This document shows, piece by piece, positions 1-6,838 of a stretch of 11,478 bases of DNA. The DNA is from JBNJEM01 sp051745935. Its GTDB lineage: Bacteria; Planctomycetota; Planctomycetia; Pirellulales; Pirellulaceae. The notes beneath the pieces were generated by a model that was not told the DNA's origin, made no database searches, and saw nothing but the letters and a program-made list of their open reading frames with translations. A program made the translations under genes and the position numbers. The first letter of the stretch is position 1. Each line of letters opens with the position of its first letter. The stretch covers positions 1 to 11,478 of the forward strand of contig JBNJEM010000197.1 of NCBI GenBank assembly GCA_051745935.1, in the 5' to 3' direction.

Positions 1-35
1 GAACCACCACGGGACAAGCCCGTGGCATCCATGCG
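1..35. repeat. REP-like palindrome, copy 1 (partial, at window edge)
   Basis: The core is the hairpin CCACGGGACAAGCCCGTGG: a 7-bp stem (CCACGGG/CCCGTGG) with a 5-base loop. All 35 bases match the reverse complement of 5668-5702, including 7 bases outside the hairpin, so the repeated unit is larger than the stem-loop. The unit probably continues to the left of the window. A third core lies at 5768-5790. Short repeated hairpins in spacers are typical of REP elements, which are mobilised by RAYT transposases; a remnant resembling that family lies at 326-760. The repeat is seen directly; the REP assignment is inferred. Confidence 0.8.
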
Positions 36-325
36 GGCCTTGCGTGTCCAGGTCATGTAGCGGCACCCGTGAACGGCTACACGGGGACCAACGAGCAACG
101 CGGGGGACAGCGGGCCGGAAGATCGACCTGAAGCGAACGGAGGGAGCAGCACAAACACGATAAACAACGCGTGCACCGCGCACCGCGACGCGAGGCTGCC
201 GTGACAGTCAAAGACCTCACGTGTATGCGTCAGTGTCTTTGCGACAAAAACGGATTAAACGGACCACGCGGCGGTCAATGCAAGCGTGGGAGTGAACCGC
301 CGGTCAGGGATCCTGAATATGTCAG
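36..325. other. Gene-free spacer with a small hairpin
   Basis: No convincing coding frame is seen here. The only structure is a hairpin at 66-85 (CCCGTG, 8-base loop, CACGGG). Its loop-side sequence CGTGAACGGCTAC recurs with one mismatch at 5863-5875, just upstream of the Uma2 promoter, so it may be part of a common spacer sequence. There is no T-run, so it is not an obvious terminator. Confidence 0.4.
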
Positions 326-760
326 TTATGTGAACACGCGGCGGCTGGCCGTGGTACCCTTCATTTTGGACGTATCCACCCGCTTCGCCGCCTCGCCGAT
401 CGAGGCACATGAACCAACCACGTCACCAAACAGCTCGTCATGCCCCTGCACCGTGTCCAACCAGGCGTCTTCCTCGATGGACATGCGATCGAGGATCTCA
501 GCGAGGTCCTTCGGGATCGTCGACCGCTCCCCGGACCGTAACATGCGAGCGGTCCAATCGAGCAGTCGCCGGTAGGAATCCAGGGACATCGGTAGAATCC
601 CCATGTCGGACGCGCGCCGCCTTGTCCGTGAGGTGTCCGCCAGGGCGTGCGTCGCCCTGTTCTCCGGCCGCAGGGCCAACTCGGCCATCCAGCCGTCCGC
701 TCGACCCCGCGCATGACGTCGCTGCCTCCCGCGCCTGGATCCGCTGATAGGCCTAGGAAG
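326..760 (-). pseudogene. Decayed RAYT/IS200-like transposase, C-terminal remnant
   Basis: The minus-strand frame carries DGWMAELAL, then RRASDMGILPMSLDSYRRLL, then LLDWTARMLRSGER and IPKDLAEILDRM. From memory, this matches the conserved C-terminal tail (ILPMSLxxYLxLLDWTGRQLRxxKRGxIP) of planctomycete transposases of the COG1943 REP-associated tyrosine transposase group. The catalytic N-terminal Y1 domain (HUH motif and tyrosine) is absent. Just upstream, at about 720-750, the matching piece AYQRIQAREAA lies in a different frame and is preceded by an in-frame TAG, so there is at least one frameshift. The TAA at 326-328 ends the open frame. The protein cannot be an active transposase. The nearby REP-like palindrome fits a former RAYT/REP partnership. 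A neighbouring IS200-like family is an alternative; both are single-strand HUH transposases. Confidence 0.7.
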
Positions 761-843
761 AACACGAACCTTTGAATACGTCCATCCGCGGGCCACGTTG
801 ACGGATCGCGATTCACTTGCCTTTTGTCGCCACAATCGGGCGA

Positions 844-2199
844 TCAGGCTTCCATCGCCTTGAGCTTGTCGCTGTTTTCATGGATTTTGAAGATGGCATC
901 GGCGATGTGATCCATGTCCTGTTTTTCCGCGAGCAGAATTCCGGAGGACCAGAACGCCACCATGTCACGGCAGACTTGGTCACACCGAGGACATTGATTC
1001 CGTTCGCGGTATTCCTGCAACCGCTTTTCGGAGAACATGCGTTGATAGACCTTTTGATTCAGGATGTTCTCCACCCACGGTTCCTTGTGCAACCCATTGC
1101 CGATGTACCCTCTGACGCCGATGCCTTCAGCCCGCATGGCCTTGAGGAACGTGTTGCGGCTAACACCATTGAAATGCTCCTTCCGGTAGGTCATGCCATA
1201 GACGTAATAAGCCCCGCTTTCCGTACCCGCGTATAGTTTTTGAGGCGATACGCCCGGAAAACCCTTGAACTTTCCGGTCAGGTAGGCGGCGTTCTCGTTC
1301 CGGCGAGCGAAACGTTCTTCCACGCCCGGCAACTGCCCCAGCAGCACCGCCCCTTCGAACTCATTCATCCGATACTTCGGCCCGATCGTTTTGGTTTCTC
1401 CCTGACGCGAGGTCCCGTGGTTATGGACGGTGTAACACTGATCCATGAGTGCCTCGTCATTGCCGACGATAGCGCCTCCCTCGCCACATGCAATCGTTTT
1501 ACTTGTCTGAAAACTGAAAGCTCCCAAATCCCCGATGGTGCCGAGCTTCTTGCCCTGATATTCGGCAAGATGCGCCTGGCACGCGTCTTCAATGACTTTC
1601 AGACCATGCTTTCTGGCAATGGCCATAATGCGGTCCATGTCGGCGGGTTGACCCATGATATGGACCGGCATGATGGCTTTGGTGTTCTCGGTGATTCTTC
1701 GTTCCACATCCTCGGGATCAATTTGAAACGACTCTGGATCCAAGTCGGCCAATACCGGTAGCGCCCGGGCGCATAAGATGGACGCGAGGGTGCCGGGGTC
1801 GGTGTAGGGCGAAGTGATGACCTCGTCTCCCGGACCGATGTCCAGAGCTTCCACGCAGGTGTGCAAGGCTTGCGTTCCCGATCCGGTCGCCACGCAGAAT
1901 TTTGTCCCGATTAACTCAGCGAACTTTTTCTCGAGCGTGGGCACCGTGCCAGATCTGGACTGAATTCTGCACCAAATGCCGCTTTTGGTGGTTTTCATCA
2001 CGGAGTCCACCACCTCTTGGTCGCGGTGCGGCCAGGACGGCCAACTTCCGTTTTTTCTAACCTGGTCGCCACCGAGGATCGCCAACTTTCCGGCCTGCGT
2101 GTTCGGGCGTCCATAAGCCGGCATGCTCGACAACGCCATCGCGGCTCCCGTGGACGCGGCCGTCAAGAACTCTCGTCTTCCCAAAATGTGCTTTCCCAT
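844..2199 (-). CDS. Tat-exported DegT/DnrJ/EryC1/StrS-family aminotransferase
   Basis: This is a 451-residue PLP-dependent enzyme of fold type I, in the sugar or inositol aminotransferase family. ATG 2199 is chosen over the upstream TTG 2223 because AAGGAG sits 8 bases before it. Residues 7-30 form a twin-arginine signal (GRREFL, R8-R9, then a hydrophobic stretch ending near AYG), so the enzyme is probably exported folded with its cofactor. Seen motifs are SGTQAL (107-112), the pyridine-binding Asp205 in EDACQAH, and the Schiff-base Lys234 in SFQTSKTIACGEGG. The length beyond the signal fits the family (about 370-420). A cysteine cluster, C403-x2-C406-x3-C410, lies near the C-terminus. Typical members transfer amino groups to keto-sugars or scyllo-inosose in the cytoplasm, so export is odd, although Tat-bearing members occur in planctomycetes. 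No sugar-pathway partner is adjacent, so the substrate is unknown. The family is secure; the role is not. Confidence 0.93.
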   Translation of the reverse strand: MGKHILGRREFLTAASTGAAMALSSMPAYGRPNTQAGKLAILGGDQVRKNGSWPSWPHRDQEVVDSVMKTTKSGIWCRIQSRSGTVPTLEKKFAELIGTKFCVATGSGTQALHTCVEALDIGPGDEVITSPYTDPGTLASILCARALPVLADLDPESFQIDPEDVERRITENTKAIMPVHIMGQPADMDRIMAIARKHGLKVIEDACQAHLAEYQGKKLGTIGDLGAFSFQTSKTIACGEGGAIVGNDEALMDQCYTVHNHGTSRQGETKTIGPKYRMNEFEGAVLLGQLPGVEERFARRNENAAYLTGKFKGFPGVSPQKLYAGTESGAYYVYGMTYRKEHFNGVSRNTFLKAMRAEGIGVRGYIGNGLHKEPWVENILNQKVYQRMFSEKRLQEYRERNQCPRCDQVCRDMVAFWSSGILLAEKQDMDHIADAIFKIHENSDKLKAMEA

Positions 2200-2207
2200 T
2201 TCCCATA

Positions 2208-2213
2208 CTCCTT
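2208..2213 (-). promoter_or_regulatory. Ribosome binding site AAGGAG deciding the aminotransferase start
   Basis: The minus strand reads AAGGAG, 8 bases, then ATG at 2199. The longer TTG start at 2223 would put this motif inside the coding region and has no comparable motif upstream. Confidence 0.8.
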
Positions 2214-2474
2214 CATTTCGCAAATGACTCTCTTGCCAGACGACCGAAACGCCTCGCAGTACATGAAACCGTCCTCATCGCGTCCACTTTCGGGGCCGCC
2301 GCCGTTCGAGCCTCACGCGGCAAAGCCACTCGGGCGATCTCCATCATAACACGTGAGCAATGCGGGGTCTCCGCCAACCGGCTCTGAAGCGTGGACGTCG
2401 CATTGCTCGACGACCGGCACGCCGTCCTCCCCTTTGGCTTCGCCGAGTTTCCATCCGGCGTCTTCAACCTTATC

Positions 2475-2507
2475 CCCTTGTTCCAAGGTGCAAAAACCGG
2501 ACAAGGG
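2475..2507. repeat. Spacer hairpin (CCCTTGT/ACAAGGG)
   Basis: Seven-base arms, CCCTTGT and ACAAGGG, flank a 19-base centre. No T-run follows on either strand, so it is a weak terminator candidate. It lies inside the possible decayed frame and may instead be a spacer repeat. Confidence 0.35.
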
Positions 2508-2540
2508 AGTCAAGCCCCGAGTTCCCGATCTTTGCCGCTG

Positions 2541-2981
2541 AGGTTCAAGGCGCGAACACGGCGGCCCTCTTTGGTGCGGCTGCGGACTGGGCTGGCCAGA
2601 ATCCCGGAAATTGGGTAGCCTAGCGCGAGTAGGCTTACAGCATTTGTTACGCGTGCTCGTTTCAAACACTGGACCTCTGCCCACCCACGCCGTGACGATC
2701 ATGAGCGGTGCTCCAGGTGCCATGATAGGCCCACGGATGGCAGGACGGACCCACGGATCAAGAAACGCAAGACGCCGCGCGGCTTTTTTCACGCGTGAGC
2801 CCCGTCCGCCGTGCTCCCTTTGGTCCTTTCAGTCCCTGAGATCCTTGATTCGACGCGGGCAAGGACGCAAGGCGCAACAAAACGGGCTACAAGGCCCTAA
2901 AGTTTTTCCCATCCCAGCTGTGGACATAAGGTGCAAGCAAGTCGCTCATATGAAATGTGGGACCTTGCGGGAGGACTCAAG
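2541..2981. other. Spacer upstream of the TPR gene
   Basis: Frames are open on both strands but short and low in character, and none is recognisable. A 9-base direct repeat, CCCACGGAT, occurs at 2730-2738 and 2751-2759. Runs of T are present near 2784-2790 and 2903-2907. I see no convincing promoter. The only clear signal is the ribosome binding site at the right end (GGAGG, 2970-2974). Confidence 0.35.
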
Positions 2982-3551
2982 ATGAAAGCCGCCAAGCCGT
3001 CAGTGTTCCTTATGGGCTTACTGTGGATTGTTTCAACAAGTCAGTCGACGGTCAATGCTCAGCTCACCCACTTGTCGATTGAGCCTCCTCCGATTTCCGC
3101 GGAAATGCGACAGAAGTTGCGAAACTTGGCTCCGATGCTCACCGAGAAGATCCGGAGCAATCCCGACGATTCTGGCCCTTATGTGGCGCGCGCGGGATTA
3201 TGGTGCCGTCTTAGAGAGTACGAGCTCGCGATCCCGGATGCCAGGCAGGCCATTCGTCTTGATGCACAGTCTTCCAGGGCTCACAGTTGGCTTGGCGGTG
3301 CCCTCGCGATGAGCGGCAAGCCCAAACCGGCGATTTCGGAATTCGAAAAGGCTCTTGAGCTTGGCGCTGACAAATCCACCACCTACAAAATGCTTGCTCA
3401 GTGCCGCGCCCAATTGGGCGAATACAACAGAGTCCTGCGGGACGTGGACGCAGCCATCGAACGGGCGCCGGACGACATGAAAGAGCAGTTTCGCAAACGC
3501 CGCCAAGAGCACCAACGCCACACCCCTTTCCGGCCTACGCGACATCGGTGA
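2982..3551 (+). CDS. Exported TPR-repeat protein
   Basis: This is a 189-residue protein. ATG 2982 is preceded by GGAGG with 7 bases spacing, which favours it over the GTG at 2931 that gives a signal peptide buried behind 17 residues. Residues 1-26 form a Sec signal peptide (hydrophobic core FLMGLLWIV, cleavage after VNA). About three TPR units follow, near residues 65-95, 98-128 and 133-163; the middle one (AHSWLGGALAMSGKPKPAIS) shows the usual A/G-A pattern and the AISEFEKALEL helix. TPRs bind peptides or other proteins, so this is probably a periplasmic adaptor with an unknown partner. The last 20 residues are basic and poorly structured (HQRHTPFRPTRHR), which could reflect a shifted or replaced C-terminus. 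It converges on the GGT gene 51 bases away. Its function beyond binding cannot be said. Confidence 0.85.
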   Translation: MKAAKPSVFLMGLLWIVSTSQSTVNAQLTHLSIEPPPISAEMRQKLRNLAPMLTEKIRSNPDDSGPYVARAGLWCRLREYELAIPDARQAIRLDAQSSRAHSWLGGALAMSGKPKPAISEFEKALELGADKSTTYKMLAQCRAQLGEYNRVLRDVDAAIERAPDDMKEQFRKRRQEHQRHTPFRPTRHR

Positions 3552-3602
3552 GAATCCCATTGCATTCGGTTTTTTTGGGCAGCTCATCCCTGCAATCCTT
3601 TT

Positions 3603-5330
3603 CTACCGCCCCACGGCCGCGCCGTCTTTTCGGGATTCGGTACCTCCGTGCAAAACATCGTGATTCCAATCGATCAAGATTCCCTGGTATCCGCCGAAGG
3701 AAGTCTTGCCCCGCACCACTCGATGGCCCCGTTTTCCGAGCTCGGACACCGCCGCGTCAGAGATGCCCGATTCGACGTAAACGGTACCCGCGCCGTCGGC
3801 GCTGTCGCCGCGCGGCGTGGCACTGCCGCTATGCCGGACGCGTGCCGCGTCGCCGGCGGCCTGAACATTCATGCCAAAGTCGATCAAGTTCACAAGCACC
3901 TGTACATGGCCCTGGGGCTGCATCGCCCCGCCCATGACACCAAAACAGAACCATGGCTTGTCGTTCCGCGTCACCATGGCCGGGATGATCGTGTGGAACG
4001 GTCTCTTATGCGGCTCCAGGCGATTCAAGTGATCCTCGTCCAACGTGAACAAAGCGCCGCGGTTTTGCATGGCAAAACCGACGTCGCTGGGGACAATCCC
4101 GGACCCGAAGTGATAGTAGTTGCTCTGAATCAACGAACAACAGTTTCGATCCTTATCGACCACGGTCAGGTACGCGGTGTCACCTTTCGAAAGCCGTGGT
4201 GAGCCCGGTGGCACACTGACAGCCGCTTTCGTTTGGTCAATCCGTCTTCCTCGCTCTTGTGCGTACTCTTTGGATATGAGTACCTTTGTCGGGACATCGC
4301 CGAACGCGGGATCCGCGTAAAACGTCGCCCGGTCGGCAAAGGCGAGTTTTTTCGCTTCGACGAATAAGTGCAAGTAGTCGGCACTGCCGTACCCCATGGA
4401 ACGAAGATCGTACGGTTCGAGCAGGTTGAGCATCTGCAGCACCGCGATCCCTTGCCCATTGGGCGGCAACTCCCAAACCCGGTAGCCGCGATAATCCGTC
4501 GAGACGGGCTCGACCCATTCGGACTCATGATCCGCAAGGTCCTTCATGCTCATGAGACCACCGTGCCGTTCACTGCATGCCACGATCTTCCGCGCGACCT
4601 CACCCCGATAGAACGCTGCAGCGCCGCCGTCGGCCACGGCGCGATATGACGCGGCGAGCCGCGGGTTTCGGAACACCTCGCCGTACCGCGGAGCTCGGCC
4701 GTCAATCAGGTACGTGTCAGCGGTCGCGGGGTAGGCGGCAAGCCGCTTTTCCGCACCGCGCCAATAGCCGGCGATGATTCGTGGTACCGGAAAACCGTCC
4801 TCAGCCGTTCGAATCGCATCCCGCAATAGTTCGCCGAGCGGGCGGGTTCCAAACCGCTCATTCAACGCCTCCCAGCCGCTGACGCAGCCTGGCACGGACC
4901 AGCTTAACACGCCATGCAACGGTACTTGACTCAAGCCCTTTTCCTGGAATAACTCGCGTGAGATCTTGTAGGGGCTCCGGCCGCTGGCATTCAGTCCATG
5001 GAGCTTTTCTGAACCGCTGTCCCAATAGATCGCGAAAGCGTCTCCGCCGATGCCGCAATTCATCGGCTCCACCACGCCCAGCATGGCATTCACGGCGATC
5101 GCCGCGTCGGCGGCGTTACCGCCCGACTTGAGCACGTCCAAGCCAACCTGAGCCGCCAACGGATGGCTCGTCGCCACCATGCCGTCTTTCGCAAGGACCA
5201 CGGAACGACTTTGACGCGGATCTCCATATGGTCGATCGTATCCGGCTGTACGTTTTTCGTCACCCACAGCTCGCCCAGCCATAACACCATTGGCCATCAA
5301 TAAGACACAAAAGACGAAAACCACTCGCAT
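3603..5330 (-). CDS. ggt: Gamma-glutamyltransferase family protein, exported
   Basis: This is a 575-residue Ntn-hydrolase precursor. GGTs cleave gamma-glutamyl bonds, for example of glutathione, after self-cleavage into large and small subunits. ATG 5330 is chosen because AGGAG lies 7 bases before it; ATG 5351 has no such motif. Residues 1-18 are a signal peptide (VFVFCVLLMANGVMA). The large subunit has SGGNAADAAIAVN and NCGIGGDAF, and Arg118 (ASGRSP) is where the family binds the gamma-glutamyl carboxylate. The processing site is GDTAYLTVVDKD, with nucleophile Thr385; the oxyanion glycines are in GVMGG near 464-468. Two departures from E. coli GGT are seen: the PLSSM motif reads KRPFHTIIP, and the preceding segment is short, suggesting no lid loop. 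This is like the YwrD and cephalosporin-acylase-like branch, so hydrolase activity, possibly on other acyl substrates, is as likely as transfer. It is a single gene. Confidence 0.93.
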   Translation of the reverse strand: MRVVFVFCVLLMANGVMAGRAVGDEKRTAGYDRPYGDPRQSRSVVLAKDGMVATSHPLAAQVGLDVLKSGGNAADAAIAVNAMLGVVEPMNCGIGGDAFAIYWDSGSEKLHGLNASGRSPYKISRELFQEKGLSQVPLHGVLSWSVPGCVSGWEALNERFGTRPLGELLRDAIRTAEDGFPVPRIIAGYWRGAEKRLAAYPATADTYLIDGRAPRYGEVFRNPRLAASYRAVADGGAAAFYRGEVARKIVACSERHGGLMSMKDLADHESEWVEPVSTDYRGYRVWELPPNGQGIAVLQMLNLLEPYDLRSMGYGSADYLHLFVEAKKLAFADRATFYADPAFGDVPTKVLISKEYAQERGRRIDQTKAAVSVPPGSPRLSKGDTAYLTVVDKDRNCCSLIQSNYYHFGSGIVPSDVGFAMQNRGALFTLDEDHLNRLEPHKRPFHTIIPAMVTRNDKPWFCFGVMGGAMQPQGHVQVLVNLIDFGMNVQAAGDAARVRHSGSATPRGDSADGAGTVYVESGISDAAVSELGKRGHRVVRGKTSFGGYQGILIDWNHDVLHGGTESRKDGAAVGR

Positions 5331-5337
5331 GGTTAAG

Positions 5338-5342
5338 CTCCT
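5338..5342 (-). promoter_or_regulatory. Ribosome binding site AGGAG deciding the GGT start
   Basis: The minus strand reads AGGAG, 7 bases, then ATG at 5330. The upstream ATG at 5351 is preceded by an A/T-rich stretch without a Shine-Dalgarno motif. Confidence 0.75.
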
Positions 5343-5573
5343 ACGGTTCATGATAAAGTCATTGTCGAAGGCCTACAGGAGGCGGCAAGAATAGTTTCCC
5401 TAGTGGAGGTATTTATCGCATTTCATAAGAAATGTGTAACACTTTGGCCGTCCGATGTATACGTCAGGCGGTCGGATTTGTCCGGATGGAAAGCTGCCCG
5501 ACGCCAGCCGTTCTCCCGTTGGTCGCACTCGCGGCGGCCAAAGTCATCCGCGACCGGTATAGAATCCTGGCTT

Positions 5574-5597
5574 CGTGATCACAACCCCCTGATCACG
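5574..5597. repeat. Perfect hairpin CGTGATCA/TGATCACG in divergent spacer
   Basis: Perfect 8-base arms, CGTGATCA and TGATCACG, flank an 8-base C-rich loop. Each arm also contains the palindrome TGATCA. It lies between two divergently read genes, where a terminator is not expected, and no T-run follows. It could be an operator-like site or a transcript structure. The rest of 5331-5667 shows nothing I can support. Confidence 0.5.
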
Positions 5598-5667
5598 TAT
5601 CCCGTTTAACCGCAAGGCCAGAGTCCGCTCGGCCGCGCGTTGGGTCCGCAAGGATCATGACGGCGGA

Positions 5668-5702
5668 CGCATGGATGCCACGGGCTTGTCCCGTGGTGGT
5701 TC
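5668..5702. repeat. REP-like palindrome, copy 2 (35-bp inverted match to 1-35)
   Basis: This stretch is the exact reverse complement of bases 1-35. The core is CCACGGGCTTGTCCCGTGG. The two copies form an inverted pair that flanks 5.6 kb containing the transposase remnant, the aminotransferase, the TPR protein and GGT. It also forms the left arm of the larger palindrome at 5675-5790. Confidence 0.9.
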
Positions 5703-5790
5703 ACGTTCGCCGCTACAAACTGGCCAGAAACACTACTCCTGGCCGTCGGTAGCGTGGAACGTAACGGACCACGGGACAAGCCCGTGGCAT
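5675..5790. mobile_element. 116-bp MITE/BIME-like element of two inverted REP-like units
   Basis: Arms of 23 bases at 5675-5697 and 5768-5790 are perfect reverse complements, and each arm is itself a hairpin. Pairing continues inward imperfectly: ACGTTC near 5703 with GAACGT near 5757, GCTAC with GTAGC, and GGCCAG with CTGGCC around an 11-base loop (AAACACTACTC). The whole stretch can therefore fold as one long stem or as two separate hairpins. Paired inverted REP units like this are known as BIMEs and are moved in trans by RAYT transposases. No target-site duplication is obvious, as expected for that mechanism. It lies 86 bases upstream of the Uma2 promoter -35 box. Confidence 0.75.
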
Positions 5791-5875
5791 TTGCACCCGG
5801 CAAAACCCTTGTTCAAGATGTGCAGCGGAAGTGCGAACGTTTCCGGACATCAGTCTTCTGTTCGTGAACGGTTAC

Positions 5876-5904
5876 GTGACACCGAACCGGGCTACACGTA
5901 TAAT
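5876..5904 (+). promoter_or_regulatory. Sigma-70-type promoter of the Uma2 gene
   Basis: GTGACA (5876-5881, five of six matches to TTGACA) is separated by 17 bases from a perfect TATAAT (5899-5904). Transcription should start near 5911, giving a leader of about 47 bases before ATG 5958. Confidence 0.7.
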
Positions 5905-5957
5905 CAAGTATCGAGGAGCTGGCTGAAGTACCTAATGATGATCAGCGGGAAAGAACC

Positions 5958-6578
5958 ATGAGTACAGTGGGCGCGACGGGCGAGCAGCGGGTGGTGATGG
6001 AGCCGGTGCGCTGGTCCACGTATCTAGCCTTGCTGAAAGATGCCGGACGTCGCCGTGGTCGCATGACCTATGACCAGGGGGTGCTGGAGATCATGTCCCC
6101 GTCGAAAAGCCACGAGCAGATTGGCTGCCTGATCGGCCGGATGGTGGAAGCCTTTACGGAAGAAAGGCAGATCGAGATCGTAAGCGTGGCGTCGGTGACG
6201 GTGAAACTGGAACCCCTGCAGCGTGGTTTCGAGGCCGACGAGGCCTACTACATCCAACATGCCGAACAGGTGCGTGGTTTGGAAGAACTGGATTTCACCG
6301 TCGACCCGGTTCCGGACCTGGTGATCGAGGTTGACATCAGTCGTTCGTCGATCGACAAGCTTCCCGTGTTCGCCGCTTTTCGTGTGCCAGAAGTGTGGCA
6401 GTACCGAGGTGATTCGTTGTCGATTCACCGGCTGCAGGGCGCGGGTTACATCGAAACACCAGAAAGCGACGTATTGCCGGGATTCCCGCTGGGCGAGATT
6501 GCCTCGTTGGTGGCGCGGCGTCACGAAGTCGGTGAAACTCAACTCGTCCGTTCCTTTCGCGAGTCAATCCGTCGCTGA
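5958..6578 (+). CDS. Uma2-family (DUF820) PD-(D/E)XK nuclease-like protein
   Basis: This 206-residue protein has the usual Uma2 length. The family has the PD-(D/E)XK restriction-nuclease fold and is greatly expanded in cyanobacteria and planctomycetes. Its biological role is not settled. Seen motifs are YDQGVLEIMSPSKSHE (residues 38-53), GFEADEAYYI with Asp94, PDLVIEVDIS with Asp120 and Glu124, then Lys134 and the FRVPEVWQY segment. These acidic residues and the lysine are the expected catalytic set, so the enzyme looks intact. The ATG at 5958 follows GGGAAAG, a weak ribosome binding site, and lies about 47 bases after a strong promoter. It is cytoplasmic, with no signal peptide. Its end overlaps a gene fragment on the other strand by about 15 bases, and a palindromic element lies upstream. 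Both suggest that the gene arrived by insertion. Confidence 0.9.
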   Translation: MSTVGATGEQRVVMEPVRWSTYLALLKDAGRRRGRMTYDQGVLEIMSPSKSHEQIGCLIGRMVEAFTEERQIEIVSVASVTVKLEPLQRGFEADEAYYIQHAEQVRGLEELDFTVDPVPDLVIEVDISRSSIDKLPVFAAFRVPEVWQYRGDSLSIHRLQGAGYIETPESDVLPGFPLGEIASLVARRHEVGETQLVRSFRESIRR

Positions 6579-6800
6579 GACGTCGCGGCCGCCTTCCGGG
6601 CCGATGGCGGTCCTTTCCGGGATCGCCCCGTAGGCCCCGCTCTTCACCGACCGCTGGGTCGGCAGGTAGCCGAAACCGCCCCCGGGCGCGCGATCCTGCC
6701 AGGCCTGCTGGATCGCCCCGGCGATCCGCTCAACGACGCCACGGGTGTTGATTTCGGGAAAATAGCGAGTAACCTCATAGGCGTCGGTTCCGTGGGTGAA
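6564..6800 (-). pseudogene. C-terminal fragment of a lost gene, tail-to-tail with Uma2
   Basis: The minus-strand frame reads THGTDAYEVTRYFPEINTR, then VVERIAGAIQQAWQDRAP, GGFGYLPTQRSVKSGAY and AIPERTAIGPEGG, then stops at 6564-6566 inside the Uma2 gene. The frame is strongly protein-like for about 70 residues. It has no start codon near THGTD and becomes serine/cysteine-rich and meaningless beyond 6800, where the ribosome binding site of the next gene begins. It is therefore a piece of a longer protein. The closing GPEGG resembles, from memory, the C-terminus of secreted neutral ceramidase-like proteins of planctomycetes; that name is tentative. The true C-terminus was probably lost where it meets Uma2. 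Confidence 0.6.
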
Positions 6801-6824
6801 TGATCTGCGACATGAACACTGAAC

Positions 6825-6830
6825 AAGGAG
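6825..6830 (+). promoter_or_regulatory. Ribosome binding site AAGGAG deciding the GH-like start
   Basis: AAGGAG is followed by 8 bases and ATG 6839. This start puts the signal peptide at the N-terminus; the ATG at 6800 would add 13 residues and place this motif inside the gene. Confidence 0.8.
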
Positions 6831-6838
6831 ATCCGGAA

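Larger units (their letters stand above)
2163..2540 (-). other. Possible decayed coding sequence upstream of the aminotransferase
   Basis: One minus-strand frame reads like protein on both sides of a TGA at 2313-2315. Before it come EQGDKVEDAGWKLGEAKGED and CDVHASEPVGGDPALLTC; after it comes EDGFMYCEAFRSSGKRVICE. The frame then overlaps the first 37 bases of the aminotransferase and stops at 2163-2165. Many codons begin with G or A and end with G or C. I do not recognise a family. It may be a decayed gene once co-transcribed with the aminotransferase, or a chance open frame in GC-rich DNA. Confidence 0.25.

Noticed and set aside
2353..2985. Several short plus-strand open frames in the spacer before the TPR gene
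   Set aside because: They lack ribosome binding sites and recognisable content; they are proline-, arginine- and serine-rich GC shadows.
3552..3602. Terminator between the converging TPR and GGT genes
   Set aside because: There is a run of seven T near 3570, but the only stem before it has four pairs (GAAT/ATTC), too weak to call.
5403..5609. GTG-initiated 68-residue frame in the divergent spacer
   Set aside because: A GGAGG-like start region is absent, the composition is unlike a protein, and it runs through the 5574-5597 hairpin.
1..5790. Palindromic repeats as a CRISPR array
   Set aside because: The three copies are far apart, in mixed orientation and without regular spacers.
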